Assembly: GCF_030264275.1 (NCBI RefSeq)
Contig: NZ_CP127165.1
Coordinates: 918,001 to 982,000, forward strand
Direction of reading: 5' to 3'
Length of the DNA: 64,000 nt
From: Marivivens sp. LCG002
GTDB taxonomy: Bacteria > Pseudomonadota > Alphaproteobacteria > Rhodobacterales > Rhodobacteraceae
Part shown: positions 17,709-26,341 of the stretch, piece by piece
How positions within the stretch are numbered: position 1 is the stretch's first letter
How the letters are laid out: every line of letters starts with the position of its first letter
The notes under the pieces: generated by a model
Database searches by the model: none
Told to the model about the DNA's origin: nothing
Seen by the model: only the letters and a program-made list of their open reading frames with translations
Position numbers and translations under genes: made by a program

Positions 17709-18424
17709 AGCGGCTCGCCCACTTTGCGCATGAAAACCTCGGACAGGGGGAGGCCGCCGCAGATTTGCGCCGCCGTTCCGCGCTCGAGGACTTCGCCCTT
17801 GTGCAGAAGGATCAGATCGTCCGTCGGGCGCACTTCGTCCGTCAGATGGGTCGCCCAAAGCACGGTAAGCCCGTCTTCGGTGCAAAGACGGTGCACATGT
17901 TCGGTGATGGCGATCCGCGTCTGGCTGTCGAGCCCGACGGTCGGCTCGTCAAGAAGAAGCACTTCGGGTGCATGAAGCAGAGCGCGGGCGATTTCCGTGC
18001 GGCGTTTGTGCCCACCGTTAAGGGCGCGGACCTTTTCGCCCGCGCGTTCCAACATGCCAAGACGGTCAAGAGCGGCATCTATCTTGATGTCTGCGGCTTT
18101 GCCTGCAAAGCCATGCAAAGCGGCAAAATACCGAAGGTTCTGCCGCACGCTCAGATCAAGGTCGAGCGTCGTTTGCTGGAACACGATGCCCATCTTGGCG
18201 AGTGCGCGCAAAGGTGTTTCACGAAGGGGCGTATCGGCAATCTCGATCGTGCCACCGTTCGGCACGAGCAGCCCTGTGAGAATGGCGTAGAGCGTCGATT
18301 TTCCTGCACCATTCGGCCCGAGAAGCGCGCAAAACCTGCCGCGTTCGATCTCGAATCCCACATCCTTCAGCGCCTGTTTGGCCCCATAGCTGTGCGACAG
18401 GTTCTGAACGCGAAGACCGCTCAC
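17705..18424 (-). CDS. ABC transporter ATP-binding protein, PQQ-associated
   Basis: A 239-residue ATPase. It has Walker A LLGPNGAGKST, Q-loop IVFQQTTLDLDLSVRQNL, a degenerate signature ALNGGHKRRTEIARALL, Walker B VLLLDEPTVGLD and switch His in WATHLTDE. GTG is the start, giving a GTGA overlap with the upstream gene's stop. It belongs with the ABC-2 permease as an efflux-type transporter typical of quinoprotein ethanol dehydrogenase loci. The signature LNGGHKRR in place of LSGGQ is characteristic of this subgroup. Confidence 0.88.
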   Translation of the reverse strand: MSGLRVQNLSHSYGAKQALKDVGFEIERGRFCALLGPNGAGKSTLYAILTGLLVPNGGTIEIADTPLRETPLRALAKMGIVFQQTTLDLDLSVRQNLRYFAALHGFAGKAADIKIDAALDRLGMLERAGEKVRALNGGHKRRTEIARALLHAPEVLLLDEPTVGLDSQTRIAITEHVHRLCTEDGLTVLWATHLTDEVRPTDDLILLHKGEVLERGTAAQICGGLPLSEVFMRKVGEPL

Positions 18425-18867
18425 TCTATTGTAATCTCCAACCGTTGCAGTGCGCCTGTGCTGTTCGGGACGTGGAGATTATAGGACCCCGGCTTGATGG
18501 CGAGAAAACCGATTTCCATCGTTCCGGGATCGTCGAATTCCACACTGTCGAGCCCCAGCGGGCGGATTTCGAGACCTTCGATCACGATCTCGTCGATCCA
18601 GATCGCGCGAAAGAATTCGGGACCCACCAATCCGATTTCGGCAGAGCCGTCCGAGGTGATCTCGATCTCGTAATAAACGCCGGATTTAAGGACCAGCGGC
18701 GCGTCGGCAAGGGGCTCTCCCGCCGAGAGAAGGATCGGGGGCAAATCCTCTTTGTTCTTGGCCGAGAGAATCCCCGCCAAACCGAATGGGGATGGCTGAT
18801 CCTCTGCGTTCGCTGCGAAGGGAGCGCTAGCGATAAGCGCGGCAAAAGCGATTGTTCTGAATGACAT
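18421..18867 (-). CDS. Small secreted protein of unknown function in the PQQ operon
   Basis: A 148-residue protein with signal peptide MSFRTIAFAALIASAPFAANA. The mature part is beta-rich (GVYYEIEITSDGSAEIGLVG, then FLAIKPGSYNLHVPNSTG) and has no Cys or evident metal ligands. I do not recognise the family. It is translationally coupled to the ATPase (GTGA) and lies 11 bp after the beta-propeller gene, so it is an integral member of the operon and probably works in the periplasm with the propeller or binding protein. Confidence 0.75.
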   Translation of the reverse strand: MSFRTIAFAALIASAPFAANAEDQPSPFGLAGILSAKNKEDLPPILLSAGEPLADAPLVLKSGVYYEIEITSDGSAEIGLVGPEFFRAIWIDEIVIEGLEIRPLGLDSVEFDDPGTMEIGFLAIKPGSYNLHVPNSTGALQRLEITIE

Positions 18868-18878
18868 TAGGAAACCCT

Positions 18879-19844
18879 CTACGGCCGAACAGCCGCGCCC
18901 CAAGGGAAACGGCCAACTTTGATTGTTTTGACGGGGGTGCGGCTTGCCACGTCGATCACCGTGACATCGCCCGAAACGCCGTTCGTCGTGAAAAGCATCG
19001 TGTGATCCGGCGAAAACGCCATATGCCACACCCGACGCCCGACAAGGATATAGTCCTCGACTTCGTAGGTTTCGGTGTTCACCGCAGCCACATGGTTGGA
19101 CGGGCCAAGCGCGACGAATGCGGTCTTGCCGTCCTCCGAGAACTCGAATCCTACGGGCTGGATGTTGTCCTGATGCACGCCTTTGATCTCGAAGCTGATT
19201 TTGGCAAGCGGGGCCTGATCCGCGACGGCGAAAACCGTCACCGTTCCGCCGATTTCGGAGCTGACCCAAAGCTCGCTCCCCTCTTTGGCGAACTCGGCGT
19301 GGCGCGGACGCGCATCCACCAGAGTGTTGGCAAAAAGCTGATTCGTCTCGGTGTCGATCCAATGGGCCATATTCGTGGTTTCCGAGGTGGTGATCGCAAT
19401 CTTGCCGTCCGGTGACACCGCCATGCCTTCGGGTTCGATTCCGACGTCGATCTGGGCGATCACCTTGCGCTCGACGGTGTCCACCACCGTGGTGATCGCA
19501 TCATCTTCGTTGGCAATGTAAAGATGCCTATTGTCGGGGTGGAGCACGAATTGTTCGGGGTCCTCGCCCGATGGAAGATCGTGGAGAATCTCGCCTGTTT
19601 CGGGATCGATCACCTGAACCGTGTCGCTGTCCGAGGCACAGACATAAACCACCGAATAATCCTTGCTAAAGGTAATCCCGCGCGGCCGCTCGCCCGTTTC
19701 GATGGTGCGCACGACTTCGAGCGTGTCAATGTCGATCACGCTGATCGTGTCGTCATGTTCGTTCGTGACCCAAATCTCGCTCGCCGTTGCGGGCAGAGCG
19801 GCCAGAAGTGCAAGACAGGAGAGCGTCGATAAAAGGCGTTTCAT
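18879..19844 (-). CDS. PQQ-dependent catabolism-associated YVTN beta-propeller protein
   Basis: A 321-residue periplasmic protein with signal peptide MKRLLSTLSCLALLAALPATA followed by about seven YVTN-type blades (EIWVTNEHDDTISVIDIDT, YSVVYVCASDSDTVQVIDPE, LFTTNGVSGDVTVIDVA). This is the beta-propeller family that recurs beside PQQ alcohol dehydrogenases. It has no catalytic PQQ signature and probably acts in protein interaction or assembly. It lies in one minus-strand operon with the binding protein (3-bp gap) and the ABC-2 exporter. Confidence 0.87.
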   Translation of the reverse strand: MKRLLSTLSCLALLAALPATASEIWVTNEHDDTISVIDIDTLEVVRTIETGERPRGITFSKDYSVVYVCASDSDTVQVIDPETGEILHDLPSGEDPEQFVLHPDNRHLYIANEDDAITTVVDTVERKVIAQIDVGIEPEGMAVSPDGKIAITTSETTNMAHWIDTETNQLFANTLVDARPRHAEFAKEGSELWVSSEIGGTVTVFAVADQAPLAKISFEIKGVHQDNIQPVGFEFSEDGKTAFVALGPSNHVAAVNTETYEVEDYILVGRRVWHMAFSPDHTMLFTTNGVSGDVTVIDVASRTPVKTIKVGRFPWGAAVRP

Positions 19845-19847
19845 GAA

Positions 19848-21023
19848 TTACTCCGAAAAAGCGGTGCAGCGGCTCTGGGGCGCGTCGAGCCCGAGTGTGT
19901 CGAGATCCGATGTGGGATGAAGAAACCCCTCGAGCGGGGCGACCGCGACCACGGCGCCCGGATGAACGACGGGAATGGGCTGGCGCAGTTGTCCGTTCCA
20001 GCTTCGGAACGAAAGCGGCCGTCCTTTGAATGCGGCAAGCTCGAATTCGTCCGAGAGCATATAAGCGCGAAGCACGCTTGGATCATCGCTCGCGGTGCGC
20101 GTCACGGCCTCGCCCAAGGCACGAAGGGCGGCCCAGGCGGCATAATCCTTGGAGCGCATATTCCGCCCTGCATGGTCTTCGAAGCGGTTCTGGAGCTGGA
20201 CCGCACCCCATTGCTCCATCACATGGCTCCACCCCAAAGGCCGGAGCCCTTCGGAGCCCGCCAAAAGGACGGGGTCCCAGGTGTTATAGGGGAGGTAGCG
20301 GGCAAAATCGCCGATCTCGTCGGCGGCCAAAAGGACATCGTGATCGGGAAGCTCTTGGGTGAAAAGAGGCACCTCGGCCGTGGCAGCGCGGCGCATGTTC
20401 GCATCGAAGCGCCATTCCTTTTCCCCTTTGATTTTAAGACCGAATTTCCGCGCCGATCCGCGCAGCGCCTCGGCAAAGGCCATATCGGAGGCATGAGGCC
20501 CCGTAACCATGGCAAGATCGGGCCACCGCCGCTGCGCGAGAAACTGCATCAAGGCATCACTGCGCATGGTCAGACTTGCGGCGGTGTGCAGCACATTGGC
20601 GCGGCAAGCCTCGTCCCGAAGATCGGGTTCTTCGGCGGCTACGTTGAACAACAGAGCGTCTTCAAGCTCGGCAAGGTCGGCCAAAGCCAACAGACCCTCG
20701 CGCGGGGCGTCGATGATCAGAAACCGTGTTTGCGCCGCACTCTCGCGTCCCGCCGCAAGAAGATCGCCGCCCACGGGCACGATCCGCTCTTGCAGGCTCC
20801 AAGTCTGACCGAGGAATTTGCCCGTCGTTGCGTTGTCCTGAAGCCCGATCTCGGCTCCGCGCCATCCCTCGTCCTCGGGAATCGCATCGAGATTTGAGAG
20901 AACGGGGGGGCGCTCCACCTCCTGTTTGAGATAGGTGATCGTGATCGCCGTCTCGGATGCAGCAGGACCGCCCGCGCAAACGCCGACCAGACCGAGCCAA
21001 AAAACAAGCGTTTTGAGTGGCAT
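19848..21023 (-). CDS. PQQ-associated periplasmic binding protein (type I fold)
   Basis: A 391-residue protein with a hydrophobic leader (MPLKTLVFWLGLVGVCAGG) and a type I periplasmic-binding fold resembling branched-chain amino-acid binders (GAEIGLQDNATTGKFLGQTW, then LLAADEIGDFARYLPYNTW). It matches the ABC substrate-binding family that accompanies PQQ-dependent alcohol dehydrogenases. It is first in the minus-strand operon and divergent from cytochrome c550 across a region with TGCGACC and GGTCGCA arms. The ligand is unknown. Confidence 0.85.
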   Translation of the reverse strand: MPLKTLVFWLGLVGVCAGGPAASETAITITYLKQEVERPPVLSNLDAIPEDEGWRGAEIGLQDNATTGKFLGQTWSLQERIVPVGGDLLAAGRESAAQTRFLIIDAPREGLLALADLAELEDALLFNVAAEEPDLRDEACRANVLHTAASLTMRSDALMQFLAQRRWPDLAMVTGPHASDMAFAEALRGSARKFGLKIKGEKEWRFDANMRRAATAEVPLFTQELPDHDVLLAADEIGDFARYLPYNTWDPVLLAGSEGLRPLGWSHVMEQWGAVQLQNRFEDHAGRNMRSKDYAAWAALRALGEAVTRTASDDPSVLRAYMLSDEFELAAFKGRPLSFRSWNGQLRQPIPVVHPGAVVAVAPLEGFLHPTSDLDTLGLDAPQSRCTAFSE

Positions 21024-21072
21024 CCTCTTCTCCCTTTGGAAAAGGCTATCAAGTCGGATGCCGTCCGAGAAA

Positions 21073-21113
21073 TGCGACCATCGTCTAGGCTGCTGGCTTG
21101 AACCAAGGTCGCA
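21073..21113. promoter_or_regulatory. TGCGACC / GGTCGCA arms in the divergent promoter
   Basis: TGCGACC (21073-21079) and GGTCGCA (21107-21113) are inverted, 27 bases apart. The second is the end of TTGAACCAAGGTCGC (21098-21112), the consensus of the repeats at 7816-7845. The pair lies between the divergent binding-protein and cytochrome c genes and is a probable shared operator. Confidence 0.55.
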
Positions 21114-21192
21114 TAGATTTGATCAGCAAAGCGCGGGTAGTCAAAAAGCCAACCTTCGAACGCATGCTGCATTAGATTGAGGAGATCGCCCC

Positions 21193-21885
21193 ATGCTCAA
21201 AGCGCGCCACGCCATTCTTATTTCCGCAGGCCTTATCGCCGTTGCGGGTTTCGTCAACGCTCATGGGGATGTCGCCCCACAGCCTGTCAACACCGACGCC
21301 TTGCCCGACATCGGTGAGGAATGGCTGATCGAGAATCCCTATCGCGCAGAGGCCGTGGGCGAGGACGTCTGGCTCAAAGCGGTCGAAATCGGATCGTCGG
21401 GCTTCAACCAGAATTGCGCGCGCTGCCATGGCCTCGGGGCCATCTCGGGCGGGCTTGCTCCCGATCTGCGGTTCCTTGAAGCGGAAGAATACGGGGATGA
21501 ATGGTTCATGGAGCGTTTCCGCCATGGCTATACCCAGAACGGCACCACCAAGATGCCCGCCTTCGAGGAAGTGCTCGGTCAAAAAGCAGGCTGGGCGATC
21601 CGCACCTATGTCGAAACCCGTCCCGATGATCAGCAAGTGACTGAAAACGCCGGTGAACTTGGCGCCCTTCGGGACAAGCTGGCCGAGCTTGCGACGGGAG
21701 GCGAGGCGGATACAGAGGCCCTGCGCGCCGAACTCAACGCGATTGCCGATAATATCGAAACACTTTCAGGTGCGCCGATTGCGGTTTCGATCGCTTGGGA
21801 GGCGGCCCGCGCTCTCGACGGAAGCGCGACAGGCTACAAACACGCCTCTGAAATCCTGACGGTCGGACTTTCGGCGGCGCACTGA
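21193..21885 (+). CDS. Cytochrome c-550, PedF-like
   Basis: A 230-residue monoheme cytochrome with a signal peptide (MLKARHAILISAGLIAVAGFVNA). The heme site is CARCH (Cys75, Cys78, His79) and the likely axial Met is Met121 in TTKMPAF. It is the expected electron acceptor of the quinoprotein dehydrogenase. About 95 residues follow the heme domain, rich in E/A/L and helical (ELGALRDKLAELATGGEAD). That is long for a small c550 and may be an oligomerisation segment. It is coupled to the next gene (TGATG). Confidence 0.87.
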   Translation: MLKARHAILISAGLIAVAGFVNAHGDVAPQPVNTDALPDIGEEWLIENPYRAEAVGEDVWLKAVEIGSSGFNQNCARCHGLGAISGGLAPDLRFLEAEEYGDEWFMERFRHGYTQNGTTKMPAFEEVLGQKAGWAIRTYVETRPDDQQVTENAGELGALRDKLAELATGGEADTEALRAELNAIADNIETLSGAPIAVSIAWEAARALDGSATGYKHASEILTVGLSAAH

Positions 21886-22787
21886 TGATGAAACGCTTGC
21901 CCCTCAGCCTTGTGATGATGACCCTTGCGGCGGGGGGGCTTGCCACGCCGGCATCGGCCAGATGCGAGGATTACGTCCCGCAGGCCAAACCGCAGAACGT
22001 GAGCCGTGATATCGTCGGGCAGGATCTCGACACGATCATCGAGCGCGGCTTCATCGAATTCGCGGTGTTCGAGGACTTTGCGCCCTATTCCTTTGAAGAG
22101 GCGGGGCAACCGAGGGGCGTCGACATCGAAATCGCCAAGCTTATCGCCGAGAGCATCGGCGTCGCGCCCAAGTTCAAATTCGTGCAGGCGGACGAGAATC
22201 TTGAAGCGGATCTACGCAACTGGATCTGGAAAGGCCCCGTCGTCGGGGGCGCGGTCGCGAACGTGATGATGCACGTTCCTTACAACAGCGACTTTGCCTG
22301 CCGCGTGGAGCAAGTGGTCTTTACGGGCCAATACTACAAAGAGGGTATTGCCATCGCCTATGATGCGGCCTTTTATGAAGGTGACAAACCCACACCACCG
22401 TTTTTCCGTTTCGATCCCGTCGCGGTCCAGAACGATACGATTGCCGACTTCTATCTGACGAACCTTCTTGGGGCAGGGGCCTCGGCCAATGTGCGCCGCT
22501 TCCCTGAAATCGGCGAAGCAGTCGCTGCGATCGGAACGGGCGAGGTGCGCGGTGCGATGGGACCGAAGGCGCAGCTCGAGTATTTCGCGGGCGACGGCGT
22601 CGAGGTCCATCAGCCGCCGCTCGTGAACTTCGGTGTCGGCCAGTGGACAGTCGGTGTTGCTGTCCATTTCGCTTATCGTCCACTCGGGTATGCTGTGGAT
22701 GACGCGATATACGCCGCCCTCCAAGATGGGCGAATCGAACAGATTTTTGCCGATTACGGACTCACGTTCACGGCACCCGAGAGATAG
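21885..22787 (+). CDS. Quinoprotein-associated periplasmic binding protein (MoxJ/XoxJ-like)
   Basis: A 300-residue SBP-3-type protein with a signal peptide (MMKRLPLSLVMMTLAAGGLATPASA). The mature part starts with a Cys-containing segment (RCEDYVPQAKPQNVS) and has FAPYSFEEAGQPRGVDIEIAK and GPKAQLEYFAGDG. It belongs to the MoxJ/XoxJ-like group encoded beside quinoprotein dehydrogenases; MoxJ-type proteins are thought to activate or assemble the dehydrogenase rather than transport. The start overlaps the cytochrome stop (TGATG); Met at 21888 is equally possible. Confidence 0.86.
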   Translation: MMKRLPLSLVMMTLAAGGLATPASARCEDYVPQAKPQNVSRDIVGQDLDTIIERGFIEFAVFEDFAPYSFEEAGQPRGVDIEIAKLIAESIGVAPKFKFVQADENLEADLRNWIWKGPVVGGAVANVMMHVPYNSDFACRVEQVVFTGQYYKEGIAIAYDAAFYEGDKPTPPFFRFDPVAVQNDTIADFYLTNLLGAGASANVRRFPEIGEAVAAIGTGEVRGAMGPKAQLEYFAGDGVEVHQPPLVNFGVGQWTVGVAVHFAYRPLGYAVDDAIYAALQDGRIEQIFADYGLTFTAPER

Positions 22788-22799
22788 CTATCGGCCTTT

Positions 22800-22820
22800 G
22801 GTCGTATATGCAGGGTCGCA
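22800..22820 (+). promoter_or_regulatory. GGTCGTA-N7-GGTCGCA operator before coxG
   Basis: GGTCGTA (22800-22806) and GGTCGCA (22814-22820) are direct repeats 14 bp apart, about 40 bp upstream of the coxG start. The 15 bases at 22800-22814 match 14574-14588 (before the ABC binding-protein gene, opposite the PQQ dehydrogenase) at 14 positions. A weak -10-like TAGCCT lies at 22830-22835, which would place the site over the -35 region. This links the cox genes to the quinoprotein regulon. Confidence 0.6.
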
Positions 22821-22859
22821 ACCCCGCACTAGCCTTTTGACGAGAAGATGGAGGAAGCC

Positions 22860-23381
22860 GTGGAACTATCTGATTCCCGTGTCATCAATGCCGCCCCCGA
22901 AGCCGTTTGGTCGGCGCTTTTGGACCCCGAGGTGCTCAAAGCCTGTATTCCGGGATGTCAGGAGATGAACGGCTCTGTCGCCGACGGGTTCGAAGCCGTC
23001 GTCGTCCAGAAGATTGGTCCCGTCAAAGCGACCTTCAAAGGCGCGGTTCAACTGTCCGACATCGTCGAAGGCAAAAGCTGCACCATTTCGGGCGAGGGCA
23101 AGGGCGGTCCTGCGGGATTCGCGAACGGCGGCGCCAAAGTGACCTTGACCCCTGTCGAAGGCGGAACGCAGCTCGACTACACGGTCGAAGCCCGTATCGG
23201 CGGCAAGATCGCCCAACTCGGTAGCCGCATCATCGACGGTGTGGCCCGCAAGCTTGCAGACGAATTTTTTGCGAAATTTCAATCCGTTGTCGAAGGCCCT
23301 GCGCCCGAGGCAGAGGCCGGAGAGGAGCCGGTTCAGGCGGAGGGAGAAAAGAAAGGCTGGATCAAGCGAGTTTTCTCGTAA
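22860..23381 (+). CDS. coxG: CoxG-like SRPBCC domain protein
   Basis: A 173-residue protein starting MELSDSRVINAAPEAVWSAL, followed by DPEVLKACIPGCQEMNG, the classic CoxG N-terminus. GTG at 22860 is preferred because GGAGGA lies 7 bases upstream of it and overlaps the alternative ATG at 22848. The SRPBCC fold runs to about residue 145, then an acidic linker and a basic end (KKGWIKRVFS) that could contact the membrane. CoxG anchors CO dehydrogenase to the membrane in carboxydotrophs; here it leads the S-L-M genes. Confidence 0.9.
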   Translation: MELSDSRVINAAPEAVWSALLDPEVLKACIPGCQEMNGSVADGFEAVVVQKIGPVKATFKGAVQLSDIVEGKSCTISGEGKGGPAGFANGGAKVTLTPVEGGTQLDYTVEARIGGKIAQLGSRIIDGVARKLADEFFAKFQSVVEGPAPEAEAGEEPVQAEGEKKGWIKRVFS

Positions 23382-23411
23382 GATCCCGTTATCCATTAGG
23401 GAGGAGTAACC

Positions 23412-23897
23412 ATGACCAAAATTTCCATGACGGTGAATGGCCGTCAGGTCACGGGCGACGTCGAAGGACGCACGTTGCTTGTTGATTTCCTGCGCGAGAA
23501 CCTGCGTCTCACGGGGACCCACGTCGGCTGTGACACGTCGCAGTGTGGGGCCTGCACCGTTCATGTGAACGGTCTTCAGGTCAAATCCTGCACCATGTTC
23601 GCTGTCGAGGCCGATGGCGCCGAGGTCGGCACCGTCGAAGGCCAGCAGAACGCCGACGGCTCGCTCTCGACGCTTCAGGCAGCGTTTCAGGAGCATCACG
23701 GACTTCAGTGCGGGTTCTGCACGCCTGGCATGATCATGGCGGCGTCTTCGCTGCTCAAGGTCAACCCCAAGCCCACCGAAGCCGAAATCCGTCATCATCT
23801 TGAAGGCAATATCTGCCGCTGCACGGGTTATCACAACATCGTCAAAGCGATCATGGCCGCAAGCGGTCAGGATGTGAGCAAGATTGCCGCCGAATAA
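23412..23897 (+). CDS. coxS: Molybdenum hydroxylase small (2Fe-2S) subunit, CoxS-like
   Basis: A 161-residue [2Fe-2S] subunit. The plant-type cluster ligands are in [16 protein letters not shown] with a later Cys (VKSC). The C-terminal cluster ligands are CGFCTPGM and [10 protein letters not shown]. The length is normal for CoxS/XdhA-type small subunits. GGGAGGAG lies upstream. It sits between coxG and coxL in the order S-L-M, unlike the M-S-L order of true CO dehydrogenase operons. Confidence 0.94.
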   Translation: MTKISMTVNGRQVTGDVEGRTLLVDFLRENLRLTGTHVGCDTSQCGACTVHVNGLQVKSCTMFAVEADGAEVGTVEGQQNADGSLSTLQAAFQEHHGLQCGFCTPGMIMAASSLLKVNPKPTEAEIRHHLEGNICRCTGYHNIVKAIMAASGQDVSKIAAE

Positions 23898-23962
23898 GGC
23901 GGGCGCACCAAGAGGCCGTGCGGAGGGAGCCGCGCGGAATAGTTTATTCAGGGAGGAATGAG

Positions 23963-26326
23963 ATGCCCAAGGATAGTGGTATTGGCGCCAGCTCTAAACG
24001 GCGCGAGGACGTGCGGTTCCTGACCGGTAAGGGTCAGTATACCGACGACGTGAATGTTTACGGTCAGACCTATGTGCATTTCCTGCGCTCGGATGTGGCG
24101 CATGCACGGATCAACGGGATCGATACCTCGGCCGCAGAAGCGATGCCGGGTGTTGTGCGTATTTTCACGGGCAAGGATTTTGAAGGTATCGGCGGTTTGC
24201 CCTGCGGTTGGCAGGTCACCGACCGTCACGGTCAGCCCATGCAGGAACCGGGACACCCCGTTCTGGCACAGGGCAAGGTCCGCCACGTGGGCGACCCGAT
24301 CGCAGCCGTTGTCGCGGAAACCCGCGAACAGGCCCGCGATGCGGCAGAAGCCATCGGTCTCGATCTCGAAGAGCTTCCGGCTGTCGTGAATATGAAAGAG
24401 GCGCTCAAGGACGGTGCCCCGAAGGTTCACGACGATCTGAGCTCGAACCTCTGCTATGACTGGGGTTTCGTGGAAGACAACAAAGCCGCCGTTGATGAAG
24501 CCATCAAGAATGCGGCCCATGTCACCACGCTCGAACTGGTGAACAACCGTCTGGTTGCCAACCCGATGGAACCGCGTGTGGCCGTGGGCGACTATAACGC
24601 CGCCAACGATGAATCGACGCTCTACACCACCTCGCAGAACCCGCATGTGATCCGTCTTCTGATGGGGGCCTTCGTTCTGGGAATCCCCGAGCACAAGCTC
24701 CGCGTTGTGGCGCCCGATGTCGGCGGCGGTTTCGGCACCAAGATCTTCCACTATGCGGAAGAAGCCTTTGTGACCTTTGCGGCCCGTCAGATCAAGCGTC
24801 CCGTCAAATGGACCTCGACCCGTTCCGAAGCCTTTATGTCGGATGCCCATGGCCGTGACCACGTGACCAAGATCGAGCTCGCGCTCGACAAGGACAACAA
24901 CTTCACCGCTGTTCGCACCGAGACCTATGCAAACATGGGCGCTTATCTGTCCACCTTTGCGCCTTCGGTTCCGACGTGGCTCCACGGCACCCTGATGGCG
25001 GGCAACTACAAGACCCCGCTCATCTATGTGAACGTCAAGGCCGTGTTCACCAACACCGTTCCTGTGGACGCATATCGCGGTGCGGGACGTCCCGAGGCGA
25101 CCTTCCAGCTTGAGCGGGTGATCGACAAAGCCGCGCGCGAGCTTGGCGTTGATCCGATCAAACTGCGTCGTCAGAACTTCATCACCCAGTTCCCCTATGC
25201 CACTCCTGTGGCTGTGGAGTACGATACCGGCGACTATACCGCGACGATGGACAAGCTCGAAGAGATCATGGATCTTTCGGGGTTTGCCGCGCGCCGCAAG
25301 GCCTCCGAAGCCAAGGGCAAATGGCGCGGTCTCGGCGTCAACTGCTACATCGAGGCTTGCGGCATCGCACCGTCGAACCTTGTCGGGCAACTCGGGGCGC
25401 GTGCAGGTCTCTATGACGCTGCGACGGTCCGTGTGAATGCGACGGGCTCCATCTCGGTCATGGTCGGGGCGCACAGCCACGGTCAGGGTCACGAGACGAC
25501 CTTCCCGCAGGTGATCGCCGAGATGATCGGCATCGACGAAAGCCAGATCGACATCGTGCACGGCGACTCGTCCAAGATCCCCTTCGGCATGGGCACCTAT
25601 GGTTCGCGGTCGCTTGCGGTCTGTGGCTCCGCCATGGTTCGCGCAACCGAAAAGGTCATCCGCAAGGCCAAGAAGATCGCCGCTCACCTGCTCGAAGCAT
25701 CGGAAGCCGATATCGAGCTCAAGAACGGCAAATTCTCGGTCGCGGGCACCGATAAGTCGGTCGATTGGGCTGGGGTCACTCTTGCGGCCTATGTGCCGCA
25801 TAACTACCCGCTCGAAGAGATCGAACCCGGTCTCGAAGAAACCGCGTTCTACGATCCGGCCAACTTCACCTATCCGTCGGGCGCCTATGCCTGCGAAGTG
25901 GAAGTCGACCCCGAAACGGGCAAGGTCACGATCGAGAAGTTCGCAGCCGCCGACGACTTTGGTAACGTTGTGAACCCGATGATCGTCGAAGGTCAGGTCC
26001 ACGGCGGTATCGCCCAAGGTATCGGCCAGGCGCTTCTCGAAGCCGCTGTCTACGATGAAAACGGTCAGCTCCAGTCGGCGTCCTATATGGACTATGCGAT
26101 GCCGCGTGCGGATGATCTTCCGTTCTATATCGTCGACCATTCGTCCTGCACGCCCTGCACCCATAACCCCCTTGGGGTCAAAGGCTGTGGTGAAGCAGGG
26201 GCCATCGGCTCGCCGCCCGCCGTTGTGAACGCCGTCATCGACGCGCTCGCATCGGGTGGCAAGAACGTCGGCCATATCGACATGCCCCTGACGCCGCATC
26301 GCGTCTGGAAAGCAATGAACCAGTAA
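23963..26326 (+). CDS. coxL: Molybdenum hydroxylase large subunit, form II CoxL-like
   Basis: A 787-residue Mo-binding subunit with the molybdopterin-binding pattern DVGGGFGTK and the catalytic Glu in [12 protein letters not shown] near the C-terminus. The active-site loop reads AYRGAGR (residues 370-376), the form II signature. Form I, the proven CO dehydrogenase, has AYxCSFR with the Cys that binds Cu. So CO oxidation is not supported; an aldehyde or heterocycle hydroxylase is likelier. The start at 23963 follows GGGAGG; the upstream 15 codons (from 23918) precede the ribosome-binding site and are rejected. Confidence 0.93.
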   Translation: MPKDSGIGASSKRREDVRFLTGKGQYTDDVNVYGQTYVHFLRSDVAHARINGIDTSAAEAMPGVVRIFTGKDFEGIGGLPCGWQVTDRHGQPMQEPGHPVLAQGKVRHVGDPIAAVVAETREQARDAAEAIGLDLEELPAVVNMKEALKDGAPKVHDDLSSNLCYDWGFVEDNKAAVDEAIKNAAHVTTLELVNNRLVANPMEPRVAVGDYNAANDESTLYTTSQNPHVIRLLMGAFVLGIPEHKLRVVAPDVGGGFGTKIFHYAEEAFVTFAARQIKRPVKWTSTRSEAFMSDAHGRDHVTKIELALDKDNNFTAVRTETYANMGAYLSTFAPSVPTWLHGTLMAGNYKTPLIYVNVKAVFTNTVPVDAYRGAGRPEATFQLERVIDKAARELGVDPIKLRRQNFITQFPYATPVAVEYDTGDYTATMDKLEEIMDLSGFAARRKASEAKGKWRGLGVNCYIEACGIAPSNLVGQLGARAGLYDAATVRVNATGSISVMVGAHSHGQGHETTFPQVIAEMIGIDESQIDIVHGDSSKIPFGMGTYGSRSLAVCGSAMVRATEKVIRKAKKIAAHLLEASEADIELKNGKFSVAGTDKSVDWAGVTLAAYVPHNYPLEEIEPGLEETAFYDPANFTYPSGAYACEVEVDPETGKVTIEKFAAADDFGNVVNPMIVEGQVHGGIAQGIGQALLEAAVYDENGQLQSASYMDYAMPRADDLPFYIVDHSSCTPCTHNPLGVKGCGEAGAIGSPPAVVNAVIDALASGGKNVGHIDMPLTPHRVWKAMNQ

Positions 26327-26341
26327 GAGGAGGACGACATC

